64,000 bases of DNA from Variovorax sp. Root318D1 (GCF_001424835.1 NZ_LMCQ01000023.1:249688-313687); one strand, 5' to 3'. Counted from the first letter of the stretch, positions 44,579-53,328 are shown. Translations and numbers: made by a program. The notes: generated by a model not told the origin, from the letters alone.

Positions 44579-45405
44579 GTGCCGTTCTGAAAGACATCCA
44601 GCAACCCGCGATTGCCGGCGGCGTTCGCCTCGAAGCCCGCGGGCTGCACAAGCGCTATGGCGAGCGCGAGGTGCTGCGCAACACGCAGCTCGGCATCGAG
44701 CCGGGGCAGTTCATTGCCATCGTCGGGCGCAGCGGCTGCGGCAAGAGCACGCTGCTGCGGCTCATCGCCGGACTCGAGAAGGCCACCTCCGGCGGCCTCT
44801 ACACCGACGGCAAGGCGATCGACGGCCTGCATGACGACACCCGGATCATGTTCCAGGAAGCGCGCCTCTTGCCCTGGCGCCGCGTGCTCGACAACGTGAC
44901 GCTCGGTTTGCCCGGCGACGCCAAGGCGCGCGGCAAGGAAGTGCTCGCGCAGGTGGGCTTGGCCGACCGCGAGAACGAATGGCCGGCGCGCCTGTCGGGC
45001 GGGCAGCGCCAGCGGGTGTCGCTCGCACGGGCATTGGTGCATCACCCGCGCCTGCTGCTGCTCGACGAGCCGCTGGGCGCACTCGACGCGCTGACCCGCA
45101 TCGAGATGCATCGGCTCATCGAAAACCTCTGGCTGCGCCACCGCTTCACCGCGCTGCTGGTGACGCACGACGTGCAGGAAGCCGTGGCGCTGGCCGACCG
45201 CGTGATCCTGATCGAGGACGGCCGCATTGCGCTCGACGAAAACATCGCGCTCGCCAGGCCTCGCTCGCAGGGCGATCCGGCCTTTGCGGCCATCGAGAAA
45301 CGCATTCTCGACCGCGTGCTGCAGAAGGCCGGAGAGGCAGAGCCCGCCGAGACGGATGCAAGCTGGCTGCAACCGTCCGCGCATACGCTGCGCTGGGCGA
45401 TCTGA
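44575..45405 (+). CDS. ssuB: Aliphatic sulfonate ABC transporter ATP-binding protein
   Basis: 276 residues. Walker A GRSGCGKST, signature LSGGQRQR, Walker B LLLLDEPLGALD and the switch histidine in LLVTHDVQEA. The region MFQEARLLPWRRVLDNV is typical of nitrate/sulfonate/taurine transporters. Its ATG overlaps the preceding stop (ATGA). Confidence 0.95.
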   Translation: MSAVLKDIQQPAIAGGVRLEARGLHKRYGEREVLRNTQLGIEPGQFIAIVGRSGCGKSTLLRLIAGLEKATSGGLYTDGKAIDGLHDDTRIMFQEARLLPWRRVLDNVTLGLPGDAKARGKEVLAQVGLADRENEWPARLSGGQRQRVSLARALVHHPRLLLLDEPLGALDALTRIEMHRLIENLWLRHRFTALLVTHDVQEAVALADRVILIEDGRIALDENIALARPRSQGDPAFAAIEKRILDRVLQKAGEAEPAETDASWLQPSAHTLRWAI

Positions 45406-45439
45406 ACGCGTTCATCCACAAAAACGGAAAGGCAGTTGC

Positions 45440-46729
45440 ATGTCGCAGAACTGGAAATTCGAAACCTTGTCGGTACACGCCGGCTACTCGCCCGAACCGA
45501 CCACGCGCGCCGTGGCGCCGCCCATCTATCAAACGGTGGCCTATGCCTTCGACAGCGCCCAGCACGGCGCCGACCTGTTCGACCTGAAGGTGCCGGGCAA
45601 CATCTACACCCGGATCAACAACCCGACGCAGGACGTGCTCGAGCAGCGCGTGGCCGCGCTCGAGGGCGGCATTGCGGCGCTGGCGCTGGCCTCGGGCCAG
45701 GCGGCCGTGACCTATGCGATCCAGACCATTGCAGAGGCAGGCGACAACATCGTCAGCAGCACCGCGCTGTATGGCGGCACCTACAACCTGTTTGCGCACA
45801 CGCTGCCGCAGTTCGGCATTACCACGCGCTTTGCGGACCATCGCGATCCCGGGAGCTTCGAGAAGCTCTTCGACGAGAAGACCAAGGCGGTGTTCGTCGA
45901 ATCGCTTGGCAACCCGGCCGGCAACGTGACCGATATCGCGGCCATCGCCGAGATTGCGCACCGCCACGGCGTGCCGCTGATCGTGGACAACACCGTGCCT
46001 TCGCCCTACCTGAGCCGGCCCATCGAGCATGGCGCCGACATCGTGGTGCACTCGCTCACCAAGTACCTGGGCGGCCATGGCACCAGCATTGGCGGCGCCA
46101 TCGTCGATTCGGGCAAGTTTCCGTGGGCCGAGCACAAAGAGCGCTTCAGGCGCCTGAACGAACCCGACGTGAGCTACCACGGGGTGGTCTACACGGAGGC
46201 TCTGGGCCCGGCCGCCTACATCGGCCGTGCGCGCGTGGTGCCGCTGCGCAACACGGGTGCGGCCATCTCGCCGTTCAACGCCTTCCTGATCCTGCAGGGC
46301 ATCGAGACGCTGGCGCTGCGCATGGACCGCATCAGCAGCAATGCGCTGTCGGTGGCACAGCACCTGAAGACGCACAAGGCCGTGAACTGGGTCAACTATG
46401 CGGCGCTCGAAGACCATCCCGACCATGCGCTTGCGAAGAAGTACTTCGGCGGCAAGTCCAGCGGCGTGCTGACTTTCGGCATCGGGAGCGGCCGCGAAGG
46501 CGGGGCGAAGTTCCTCGACGCGCTGAAGCTCTTCACGCGGCTCGTGAACATTGGCGACGTGCGGTCGCTGGCCACGCACCCGGCCTCGACCACGCACCGG
46601 CAGCTCTCGCCGGAAGAGCTGGCACGGGCCGGTGTCACGGAAGACACCGTGCGCCTGTCGGTCGGCATCGAGCACATCGACGACCTGATTGCCGATCTCG
46701 ACCAGGCGCTGGCCGCGGCGGCCGGGTGA
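45440..46729 (+). CDS. metY: O-acetylhomoserine sulfhydrylase
   Basis: 429 residues, gamma family of PLP enzymes. FETLSVHAGYSPEPTTRAVAPPIYQT at the N-terminus (given here only as an identifier at residues 7-32) and HSLTKYLGGHG with the PLP lysine identify it. It turns O-acetylhomoserine and sulfide into homocysteine and thus uses the sulfide made by the ssu and cys genes. It starts 34 bases after ssuB, so probably shares its transcript. No SAM riboswitch was seen upstream. Confidence 0.94.
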   Translation: MSQNWKFETLSVHAGYSPEPTTRAVAPPIYQTVAYAFDSAQHGADLFDLKVPGNIYTRINNPTQDVLEQRVAALEGGIAALALASGQAAVTYAIQTIAEAGDNIVSSTALYGGTYNLFAHTLPQFGITTRFADHRDPGSFEKLFDEKTKAVFVESLGNPAGNVTDIAAIAEIAHRHGVPLIVDNTVPSPYLSRPIEHGADIVVHSLTKYLGGHGTSIGGAIVDSGKFPWAEHKERFRRLNEPDVSYHGVVYTEALGPAAYIGRARVVPLRNTGAAISPFNAFLILQGIETLALRMDRISSNALSVAQHLKTHKAVNWVNYAALEDHPDHALAKKYFGGKSSGVLTFGIGSGREGGAKFLDALKLFTRLVNIGDVRSLATHPASTTHRQLSPEELARAGVTEDTVRLSVGIEHIDDLIADLDQALAAAAG

Positions 46730-46794
46730 CCTGCGCCGCTTCCATTTCCCTTCACTTCCATTCGAACCATCCTTCAACCCGAAAGAGAAACATC

Positions 46795-47010
46795 ATGTCC
46801 ATTCAAGCCATCAACGTCCGCAACCAGTTCAAGGGCAAGGTCCGCGAGATCATCCGCGGCGACGTCGTCTCCGAAGTCGATGTCGAAACCGCCTGGGGCA
46901 TCGTGACCTCGGTCATCACCACCCGTTCGGTCGACGAACTGCAGCTCAAGGTGGGCTCCGATGTGGTCGCGCTCGTCAAGTCGACGGAGGTTTCGATCGC
47001 GAAGCTCTGA
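46795..47010 (+). CDS. Single-domain Mop (molbindin) protein
   Basis: 71 residues, one Mop/TOBE domain: INVRNQFKGKVREIIRGDVV, TSVITTRSVDELQLKVGSDV and VALVKSTEVSIAKL follow the usual pattern. Such proteins bind molybdate or tungstate oxyanions as multimers. It lies between metY and the terminator, 65 bases after metY, as the last gene of the ssu-metY run. Why an oxyanion-binding protein sits here is not evident; molybdate and sulfate are chemically similar and share transport features. Confidence 0.92.
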   Translation: MSIQAINVRNQFKGKVREIIRGDVVSEVDVETAWGIVTSVITTRSVDELQLKVGSDVVALVKSTEVSIAKL

Positions 47011-47031
47011 CGGACCCTCTGCCTCGCGAAC

Positions 47032-47063
47032 AACCCGGCACCGTCGTGGTGCCGGGTTTTTTT
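47032..47063 (+). terminator. Rho-independent terminator after the ssu-metY-mop run
   Basis: AACCCGGCACC (47032-47042) pairs with GGTGCCGGGTT (47048-47058) across the loop GTCGT, followed by seven T's in all. It is the clearest terminator in the window. Confidence 0.95.
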
Positions 47064-47146
47064 CGATTTCGCAGTCGGGTTTTCCGTTCTTGGCACATGG
47101 CTCGCGGGCTTCTACAGTGTCGGTAGCAACGCCCGGAGAGAACACC

Positions 47147-48061
47147 ATGGTCAACTTTGAAGTGAACGACATCGTCCGCGCACTGCATGACGCGCGCAAC
47201 GAGTGGCGCGATTCGCAGCGCCGTTCGCGCGAGCCCGGCGCACGCGAATTTCCTTCGCGCGATGCGCTTGCGCAGATCGTGGAACTGCTCAAGGGTGCGC
47301 TTTTTCCGATGCGACTGGGACCGCCCGAGCTGCACCACGAGAGCGAAGACTTCTACGTCGGGCATACCCTGAACACCGCCTTGGAGTCCCTGGTGGTGCA
47401 GGCGCGGCTGGAGCTGAACTTCAATGCGCGGCACCAGCCGCGTTCTCCGAGCGAGATCGACCAAGCGGCGACTGAGGCGGTTCGCGAGTTCGCAAATGCG
47501 TTGCCGGGCCTGCGCCGCCTGCTGGACAGCGACGTGCTTGCGGCCTACCAAGGGGATCCGGCCGCGCGCAGCGTCGACGAGGTGCTGCTGTGCTACCCCG
47601 GCGTGCTCGCGATGATCCACCACCGCTTTGCCCACCGGCTCTACGAGCTCGGCCTGCCGCTCTTGGCGCGCATCGTGGCCGAGCTGGCGCATGGGCAGAC
47701 CGGCATCGACATCCATCCTGGCGCGCAGATCGACGCGGGCTTTTTCATGGATCACGGCACGGGCGTGGTGATTGGCGAAACCGCGGTCATCGGCAAGCGC
47801 GTGCGCCTGTACCAGGCCGTGACGCTGGGCGCCAAGCGCTTTCCCACCGATGCCGAGGGCAATCTGCAGAAGGGTCTGCCGCGGCATCCGGTGGTGGAGG
47901 ACGACGTGGTGATCTACGCAGGCGCCACCATCCTCGGGCGCGTGACGCTGGGGAAGGGCGCGGTCATCGGCGGCAACGTGTGGATCACCGAGGACGTGAA
48001 GCCGGGCGCCAGCGTGACGCAAGCCAGCCTGCAGAACGCACCGAAGGGCCACGCGCCATAA
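47147..48061 (+). CDS. cysE: Serine O-acetyltransferase, EpsC/CysE type
   Basis: 304 residues. An N-terminal helical domain (about 1-185) precedes the left-handed beta-helix of hexapeptide repeats (GIDIHPGAQIDAGFFMDHGTG, VIGETAVIGKRVRLYQAVTL, VYAGATILG-like turns). The HGTGVVIGE catalytic region is intact. It makes O-acetylserine for cysteine synthesis. Longer than E. coli CysE because of the N-terminal helices. It starts after the terminator at 47032 and has GGAGAG upstream. Confidence 0.92.
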   Translation: MVNFEVNDIVRALHDARNEWRDSQRRSREPGAREFPSRDALAQIVELLKGALFPMRLGPPELHHESEDFYVGHTLNTALESLVVQARLELNFNARHQPRSPSEIDQAATEAVREFANALPGLRRLLDSDVLAAYQGDPAARSVDEVLLCYPGVLAMIHHRFAHRLYELGLPLLARIVAELAHGQTGIDIHPGAQIDAGFFMDHGTGVVIGETAVIGKRVRLYQAVTLGAKRFPTDAEGNLQKGLPRHPVVEDDVVIYAGATILGRVTLGKGAVIGGNVWITEDVKPGASVTQASLQNAPKGHAP

Positions 48062-48133
48062 GGGGAGCCAAAGGCCGGGGCATCGTCGGCCACGCTATGC
48101 TTCACCATTGTTAACAATGTTGCTTGCATCCGC

Positions 48134-49495
48134 ATGTCCTTGCCTCAAGCCACTTCCTCCGCTTCTTCCATGCCCGCCGACGAGTCCTGCGATGTGCTCG
48201 TGATCGGCGGCGGCCCTGCGGGTGCCACGATTTCGGCGCTGCTCGCGCAGCAGGGCCGCAAGGTGGTGCTGCTCGAAAAAGCGCACCACCCGCGTTTTCA
48301 CATCGGCGAATCGCTGCTGCCGGCCAACGTGGAGCTTTTCGACAAGCTGGGCGTGCGCGACCAGGTCGAGAAGATCGGCATGCCCAAGTTCGGCATCGAG
48401 TTCGTCTCGCCGGAGCATGAGCACCGCAGCTACGTGGACTTTGCCGAGGGCTGGGACAAGTCGCTCGACTCCGCCTGGCAGGTACGCCGCTCGGAGCTCG
48501 ACGAGCTGCTGTTCCGCAACGCCGCCACGCGCGGCGCGCAGACGATCGAGGGCTGCAAGGTGCGCGACGTGGCCTTCGATGCCGACGGTGCCACGGTGCA
48601 GGGCGAGATGGACGACGGCGCCAAGCGCAACTGGCGCGCCCGCTTCGTGGTGGATGCCACGGGGCGCGACACGCTGCTGGCCAACAAATTCCGCTGCAAG
48701 GAAAAGAACCCCGACCACAACAGCACCGCGCTGTTCGGCCACTTCACCAACGCCGAGCGGCTCGAAGGCAAGAAGGAGGGCAACATCAGCATCTGCTGGT
48801 TCCCGCACGGGTGGTTCTGGTTCATTCCGCTGGCCGACGGCACCACCAGCGTGGGCGCAGTCTGCTGGCCCTATTACCTGAAGACGCGCGACAAACCGCT
48901 CAAAGACTTTTTCTACGACACCATCGCGCTGTGCCCGGTGCTGGTGGAGAGGCTCAGGAACGCCACGCTGGTCGACGACGCCGTGCACGCCACGGGCAAC
49001 TTCTCGTATTCAAGCACCCATGCGACGGGCGACCGCTACCTGATGCTGGGCGACGCGTTCACCTTCATCGACCCGATGTTCTCGTCGGGCGTGTACCTTG
49101 CCATGCACAGCGCCTTCGACGGCGCCCAGCTGGTGGCCACGGCGCTGGACAAGCCGGCCGAATTGGCGTCCGTGCGGGAGAACTTCGAAGCCATGATGCG
49201 CAAGGGACCGCGAGAATATTCGTGGTTCATTTACCGCGTGACCAACCCGACGATCCGCGACATGTTCATGCACCCAGGCAATCCGTTCCGCGTGAAGGAA
49301 GCCTTGATGTCGCTGCTCGCGGGCGACATCTACCGCGGCACGCCGATGTGGCGCGCGCTCGGCATGTTCAAGTTTCTTTACTACTTCATCTCGATCACCC
49401 ACATGCGCCGCACGTGGGAGGGGTGGAAGCGGCACCGCTTCAACATCCGCGACATGGGTGCATTGAAGGGCGAGACGATCCTCAAGTCAGAGTAG
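48134..49495 (+). CDS. Flavin-dependent halogenase-like FAD oxidoreductase
   Basis: 453 residues. FAD motif CDVLVIGGGPAGATISALLA (residues 19-38), then FHIGESLLPANVELFDKLGV. The halogenase signature WxWxIP is present as W227-F-W229-F-I231-P232, and K85 in MPKFG lies where variant-B halogenases (PltA, CmlS) carry their catalytic lysine. The second FAD motif is LMLGDAFTFIDPMFSSGVYLA. The C-terminal part (about 350-453) has aromatic helices and lacks a carrier-protein gene nearby. Some relatives with these motifs are not proven halogenases, so a general flavin oxidoreductase is the alternative. A flavin reductase gene lies 138 bases downstream and could supply reduced flavin. Confidence 0.8.
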   Translation: MSLPQATSSASSMPADESCDVLVIGGGPAGATISALLAQQGRKVVLLEKAHHPRFHIGESLLPANVELFDKLGVRDQVEKIGMPKFGIEFVSPEHEHRSYVDFAEGWDKSLDSAWQVRRSELDELLFRNAATRGAQTIEGCKVRDVAFDADGATVQGEMDDGAKRNWRARFVVDATGRDTLLANKFRCKEKNPDHNSTALFGHFTNAERLEGKKEGNISICWFPHGWFWFIPLADGTTSVGAVCWPYYLKTRDKPLKDFFYDTIALCPVLVERLRNATLVDDAVHATGNFSYSSTHATGDRYLMLGDAFTFIDPMFSSGVYLAMHSAFDGAQLVATALDKPAELASVRENFEAMMRKGPREYSWFIYRVTNPTIRDMFMHPGNPFRVKEALMSLLAGDIYRGTPMWRALGMFKFLYYFISITHMRRTWEGWKRHRFNIRDMGALKGETILKSE

Positions 49496-49633
49496 GGCGG
49501 CTCACGTCCTACGCCACCCAAGCTGAGCGCGATGCGCGCAGCGTTGCCACCACGACATCGGCCGCAATGGCGGCGGCGCGGATTCCCCGGTCGCCACCCC
49601 GTCGTTCACTTAATCACTCAAGGAGCTTCATTC

Positions 49634-50191
49634 ATGAGCCAGACCCGAATTGCCGTGATCGTTGGCAGCCTTCGCAAGGATTCATACAACCAGAAGCTGG
49701 CCCTCGCGCTGGCACACCTGGCGCCTTCGGACTTCACATTCGAACATCTGCGCATCGACGATCTGCCGCTGTACAAGCAGGACGACGACGGCAACCAGGC
49801 ATCCTCGGTGAAACGGCTCAAGACCGAAATTGCCGCGGCCCAGGGTTTGTTGTTCGTCACGCCCGAATACAACCGCTCGATTCCCGGCCTGATGAAGAAC
49901 GCCATCGACCACGCTTCGCGCCCCTACGGACAAAGCGCCTGGGCAGGCAAACCCGCGGCGGTCGTGGGCATTTCGGTGGGCGCCACCGGCACCGCGATGG
50001 CGCAGCAGCATCTGCGCAATGTGCTGTCCTACCTGGACGTTCCCACGATGGGTTCGCCTGAAATTTTCCTGCAATTCAAGGAAGGCTTTTTCGACGATCG
50101 CGGCCACATCGGCAACGAAGGCACGAAGAAGTTTTTGCAAGGATGGATGGACAAGTACGTCGCGTGGATCAAACGCCATTCGGCGGCCTGA
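49634..50191 (+). CDS. NAD(P)H-dependent FMN reductase, ChrR/YieF-like
   Basis: 185 residues, flavodoxin-like: IAVIVGSLRKDSYNQKLALAL (phosphate loop), LLFVTPEYNRSIPGLMKNAID (the PEYN motif) and GISVGATGTAMAQQHLR. Reduces FMN, quinones or metals such as chromate in characterised relatives. AGGAG lies before the ATG. On the same strand as the halogenase-like gene, so partnership is possible. It ends at a shared bidirectional terminator. Confidence 0.92.
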   Translation: MSQTRIAVIVGSLRKDSYNQKLALALAHLAPSDFTFEHLRIDDLPLYKQDDDGNQASSVKRLKTEIAAAQGLLFVTPEYNRSIPGLMKNAIDHASRPYGQSAWAGKPAAVVGISVGATGTAMAQQHLRNVLSYLDVPTMGSPEIFLQFKEGFFDDRGHIGNEGTKKFLQGWMDKYVAWIKRHSAA

Positions 50192-50223
50192 CGGAACCTG
50201 CCATCGGCACTGCCTGACGTGAA

Positions 50224-50246
50224 AAAGCCGCCCCGAGGGCGGCTTT
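50224..50246. terminator. Bidirectional terminator between convergent flavoprotein genes
   Basis: AAAGCCGCCC (50224-50233) and GGGCGGCTTT (50237-50246) form a perfect 10-bp stem with the loop CGA. A-rich and T-rich flanks allow use from both sides, by the FMN reductase gene (+) and azoR (-). Confidence 0.85.
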
Positions 50247-50267
50247 CATTCGCGCGAAAACCCAGCC

Positions 50268-50915
50268 TCAGGCAGCCTGGGCCACGTCCCTCTGGTTGGC
50301 GGCTTCGGCCGTTGCCACCAGGATCTCGGCACGCGCCCCGGCCACCGCGGCGGCCTTGGGTGCGTCACCCATGGCGAGGCCTTCGGCGCGCACGAAGCGC
50401 ACGTCGGTGATGCCGAAGAAGCCGAACACCACCTTCAGGTAGCTCTCCTGGTGTTCCGCGGCCTGGCCACCTTCGGTGGTCGAGTAGATGCCGCCGCGCG
50501 TGGATGCCACGATCACGGTCTTGCCGCCGGCGAGGCCGACAGGGCCCTTCTCGGTGTACTTGAATGTGCGTCCGACTTGCGCGAGGCGGTCAATCCAGGC
50601 CTTGAGCTGGGTCGGCACCGAAAAGTTGTACAGCGGTGCGCCCACGACGATGACATCGGAGGCGAGGAACTGGCTCACGAGCTTTTCGGAGAGGGCGTTT
50701 TCGCGCTGCTGGGCTTCGGTCGGCTCCGCCTGCGCGCCGGTTTTGATGCCGAGGGCATCAGGGCCGAAGTGCGACGGGGCGTCGGTCGCGAGGTCGAGGT
50801 ACTCGACGGCGGTATCGGGATGTGCGGCTTTCCAGGCCGCCACGATCTCTGCCGTCAGGAGGCGCGAGGTTGAATGGGCATTCAGGATGCTGGAGTCGAT
50901 GTGGAGCAGCTTCAT
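50268..50915 (-). CDS. azoR: FMN-dependent NADH:quinone oxidoreductase / azoreductase
   Basis: 215 residues. MKLLHIDSSILNAHSTSRLL, VVGAPLYNFSVPTQLKAWIDR and VIVASTRGGIYST match AzoR, a flavodoxin-like enzyme that reduces quinones and azo dyes by two electrons. An ATG two codons upstream (50921) is an alternative start. It is divergent from a LysR gene and probably under its control. Confidence 0.94.
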   Translation of the reverse strand: MKLLHIDSSILNAHSTSRLLTAEIVAAWKAAHPDTAVEYLDLATDAPSHFGPDALGIKTGAQAEPTEAQQRENALSEKLVSQFLASDVIVVGAPLYNFSVPTQLKAWIDRLAQVGRTFKYTEKGPVGLAGGKTVIVASTRGGIYSTTEGGQAAEHQESYLKVVFGFFGITDVRFVRAEGLAMGDAPKAAAVAGARAEILVATAEAANQRDVAQAA

Positions 50916-51047
50916 GGTCAATCACTTTCGTTTGATGGGTCGGCGCTCAAAAGTGGCCGGCGATGTGAGAATTCTATTTTTGATGCGAGTGATTGATAAG
51001 TAGGCAAAATATCGCTTCATCGTTCCATTTGCAGGACAATAGGCGCC

Positions 51048-51962
51048 ATGCAAGACCTGAACGACATGGTTTTCTTCGCCGAAGTGGCAGAGCGTGGCGG
51101 TTTTGCCGCTGCCAGCCGTGCGCTCGGAATTCCCAAATCACGCCTCTCTCGGCGCGTGGCGGATCTGGAGGAGCGGCTCGGCGTGCAGCTGATGCAGCGC
51201 AGCACGCGGCGCCTGTCGCTCACGCCCGCCGGCGAGATCTACCTGCGCCATTCGGCCGCCATGCGCGATGCGGCACAGGCGGCGGCCGAAGCGGTCGCAC
51301 AAGTGCAGACGGAGCCCAGCGGCACCGTGCGGCTGAGCTGCCCCATTTCAATTGCGCACAGCGGACTGGGCCGGCTGCTGCCCCAGTTCATGGAGCGCTA
51401 CCCCGCCGTTCGTGTCGACCTTCGGGTCATGAACAGGCCGGTCGACCTCATCGAAGAGGGAATCGACATCGCCCTGCGCGTGCGTCCGACCATCGAGGAC
51501 AGCACAACGCTGGTTGCCAAGGTTCTGGGGACGAGCCGCGCCGTGCTGGTGATGAGGCCGGACTTGCTCGCGCGCCAGGGGCCGGTCGACACGCCCGCCG
51601 ACCTTGCGCGGCTGCAGACGGCCGCCATGTCGGCCAACAACGAGGGGCGCAGCGAGTGGCGGCTCGAAGGTCCCAACGGCGAGATCCACGTGCACGTGCA
51701 CGCGCCGCGCTACGTGGCGGACGATCTGGCGACGCTGCAGCTGGCCGCGCTCGAGGGCGCGGGCGCAACCCTGCTTCCCGGCTACATGTGCCGCCAGGAC
51801 GTGGAAGCCGGCCGGCTCGCAAGGGTGCTGCCCGACTGGGGGCCGGCGCCGGTCATTGCCCACATGGTTTTTCCGGCGCGGCGGGCCTTGGTTCCGGCGG
51901 TGCGGCGTTTGATCGATTTCCTGGCCGAGCACCTGCACGGAAGCGAATCGGGCATGTATTAG
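51048..51962 (+). CDS. LysR family transcriptional regulator
   Basis: 304 residues. N-terminal HTH (DLNDMVFFAEVAERGGF, then ALGIPKSRLSRRVADLEERLGV) and a substrate-binding domain of the large CrgA/DmlR-like group. Divergent from azoR, with about 130 bases between starts, the classic LysR arrangement, so it probably senses an electrophile or quinone and controls azoR. Confidence 0.93.
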   Translation: MQDLNDMVFFAEVAERGGFAAASRALGIPKSRLSRRVADLEERLGVQLMQRSTRRLSLTPAGEIYLRHSAAMRDAAQAAAEAVAQVQTEPSGTVRLSCPISIAHSGLGRLLPQFMERYPAVRVDLRVMNRPVDLIEEGIDIALRVRPTIEDSTTLVAKVLGTSRAVLVMRPDLLARQGPVDTPADLARLQTAAMSANNEGRSEWRLEGPNGEIHVHVHAPRYVADDLATLQLAALEGAGATLLPGYMCRQDVEAGRLARVLPDWGPAPVIAHMVFPARRALVPAVRRLIDFLAEHLHGSESGMY

Positions 51963-52012
51963 CTTCGGCCAAATAATGCGGGGCGGCAGTCCTTATGCGA
52001 AAAACGCCATAA

Positions 52013-52036
52013 CCAAACAAGTAGATATTCGTTTGG
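52013..52036. promoter_or_regulatory. Inverted repeat upstream of the peroxiredoxin gene
   Basis: CCAAAC (52013-52018) and GTTTGG (52031-52036) are separated by 12 AT-rich bases, about 55 bases before the peroxiredoxin start. The spacing resembles an operator with half-sites 18 bases apart. The regulator is unknown. Confidence 0.3.
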
Positions 52037-52090
52037 CATTGAAGCAGCCCTTCGCACAATCCCAGGTCCCATCCATTTCAAGGAGCGACC

Positions 52091-52732
52091 ATGGCGACCC
52101 TGCGACTCGGCGACACAGCCCCCAATTTCACCCAGGATTCCAGCGAAGGCCCCCTTGATTTCTACCAGTGGGCCGGCGATTCGTGGGTCGTGTTCTTCTC
52201 GCACCCGGCCGATTTCACGCCCGTGTGCACAACCGAACTCGGCAAGACCGCGGCGCTGTCGGGCGAATTTGCCAAGCGCGGCGTGAAGCCCATCGCGCTG
52301 AGCGTCGATCCGGCCACCAAGCACAAGGAATGGATCGGCGACATCAACGAGACGCAGAACACCACCGTGAACTTCCCGATCATTGCGGACCACGACCGCA
52401 AGGTGGCCGACCTGTACGACCTGATCCACCCGAACGCCTCGGCCACGGCCACGGTGCGCAGCGTGTTCATCATCGATCCGAAGAAGGTGATCCGTACAAC
52501 CATCACCTACCCGGCATCCACCGGCCGCAACTTCGACGAAATCCTGCGCGTGATCGATTCGCTGCAGCTCACTGACAGCCACAAGGTCGCCACGCCGGTG
52601 AACTGGAAGGACGGCGACGACGTGGTCATCATTCCGAGCATCCAGGACCCGGCCGAACTCGCCGAGCGCTTCCCCAAGGGCTTCAAGGCCGTGAAGCCGT
52701 ATCTGCGCATCACGCCGCAGCCCAACAAGTAA
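52091..52732 (+). CDS. 1-Cys peroxiredoxin (Prx6 type)
   Basis: 213 residues. The peroxidatic cysteine is C46 in HPADFTPVCTTEL. VKPIALSVDPATKHKEWI, IADHDRKVADLYDLIHPN and the C-terminal arm NWKDGDDVVIIPSIQDPAE are typical of Prx6/AhpC2 proteins. There is no second conserved resolving cysteine. It detoxifies hydroperoxides in the cytosol. AAGGAG lies before the ATG. Confidence 0.95.
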   Translation: MATLRLGDTAPNFTQDSSEGPLDFYQWAGDSWVVFFSHPADFTPVCTTELGKTAALSGEFAKRGVKPIALSVDPATKHKEWIGDINETQNTTVNFPIIADHDRKVADLYDLIHPNASATATVRSVFIIDPKKVIRTTITYPASTGRNFDEILRVIDSLQLTDSHKVATPVNWKDGDDVVIIPSIQDPAELAERFPKGFKAVKPYLRITPQPNK

Positions 52733-52752
52733 GCGGGCAGGGCAGCGGCGCA

Positions 52753-53328
52753 ATGCAGACTTCCGTGATCATCGTGCCCGGCTGGCGCGACTCCGGGCCC
52801 GGCCACTGGCAGAGCCTGTGGGAAGAGCGCATTCCGGGCGCGGCGCGGGTGGTGCAGGACGACTGGGCTTCGCCCAAGCGCGAGGCCTGGGTGCCCACAC
52901 TGGCCCGGCTGGTGCTCGAGAGCCCCGGCCCGGTGGTGATTGCCGCCCACAGCCTGGGCTGCATTGCCACGGCCCACCTGCCGCCAGAGGCTGCCGCACG
53001 CATCCGCGGGGCCCTCCTGGTGGCGCCGGCCGACCCCGAGCGCCGCGCGGTGTTGTCCGACTTCGCACCCGTGCCGTATGCGGCCTTGCCCTACCGCAGC
53101 ATCGTGGTGGCGAGCAGCAACGACCCGTATTGCCCGGTCCGCCTGGCCGGCGCATATTCCCGGGCCTGGGGCAGTGAGTTTGTCCGCATGCAGAATGCGG
53201 GCCATATCAACATCGATTCGGGGCATGGGGACTGGCCGCTAGGCTTGGCCTTGCTCCAGTCCTTGACCGACGAGCCCGCCGCCTGGCCGGCGGGCCGTGA
53301 ATTTTCAGAAACCTTGGCAACCTCATGA
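52753..53328 (+). CDS. RBBP9/YdeN family alpha/beta hydrolase
   Basis: 191 residues. SVIIVPGWRDSGPGHWQSLWE at the N-terminus is the family hallmark. The triad is S67 (AAHSLGC), an aspartate in SSNDPYC and the histidine in NAGHIN. A serine hydrolase of unknown substrate. It starts 20 bases after the peroxiredoxin and overlaps the next gene, sbp, by four bases (ATGA), so it is co-translated with the sulfate transporter genes. Confidence 0.92.
   Translation: MQTSVIIVPGWRDSGPGHWQSLWEERIPGAARVVQDDWASPKREAWVPTLARLVLESPGPVVIAAHSLGCIATAHLPPEAAARIRGALLVAPADPERRAVLSDFAPVPYAALPYRSIVVASSNDPYCPVRLAGAYSRAWGSEFVRMQNAGHINIDSGHGDWPLGLALLQSLTDEPAAWPAGREFSETLATS

Noticed and set aside
45406..45439. A SAM riboswitch before metY
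   Set aside because: The gap is only 34 bases and shows no aptamer sequence.
45146..46777. 543-codon minus-strand frame opposite metY
   Set aside because: Antisense shadow; metY is complete, with its PLP lysine motif.
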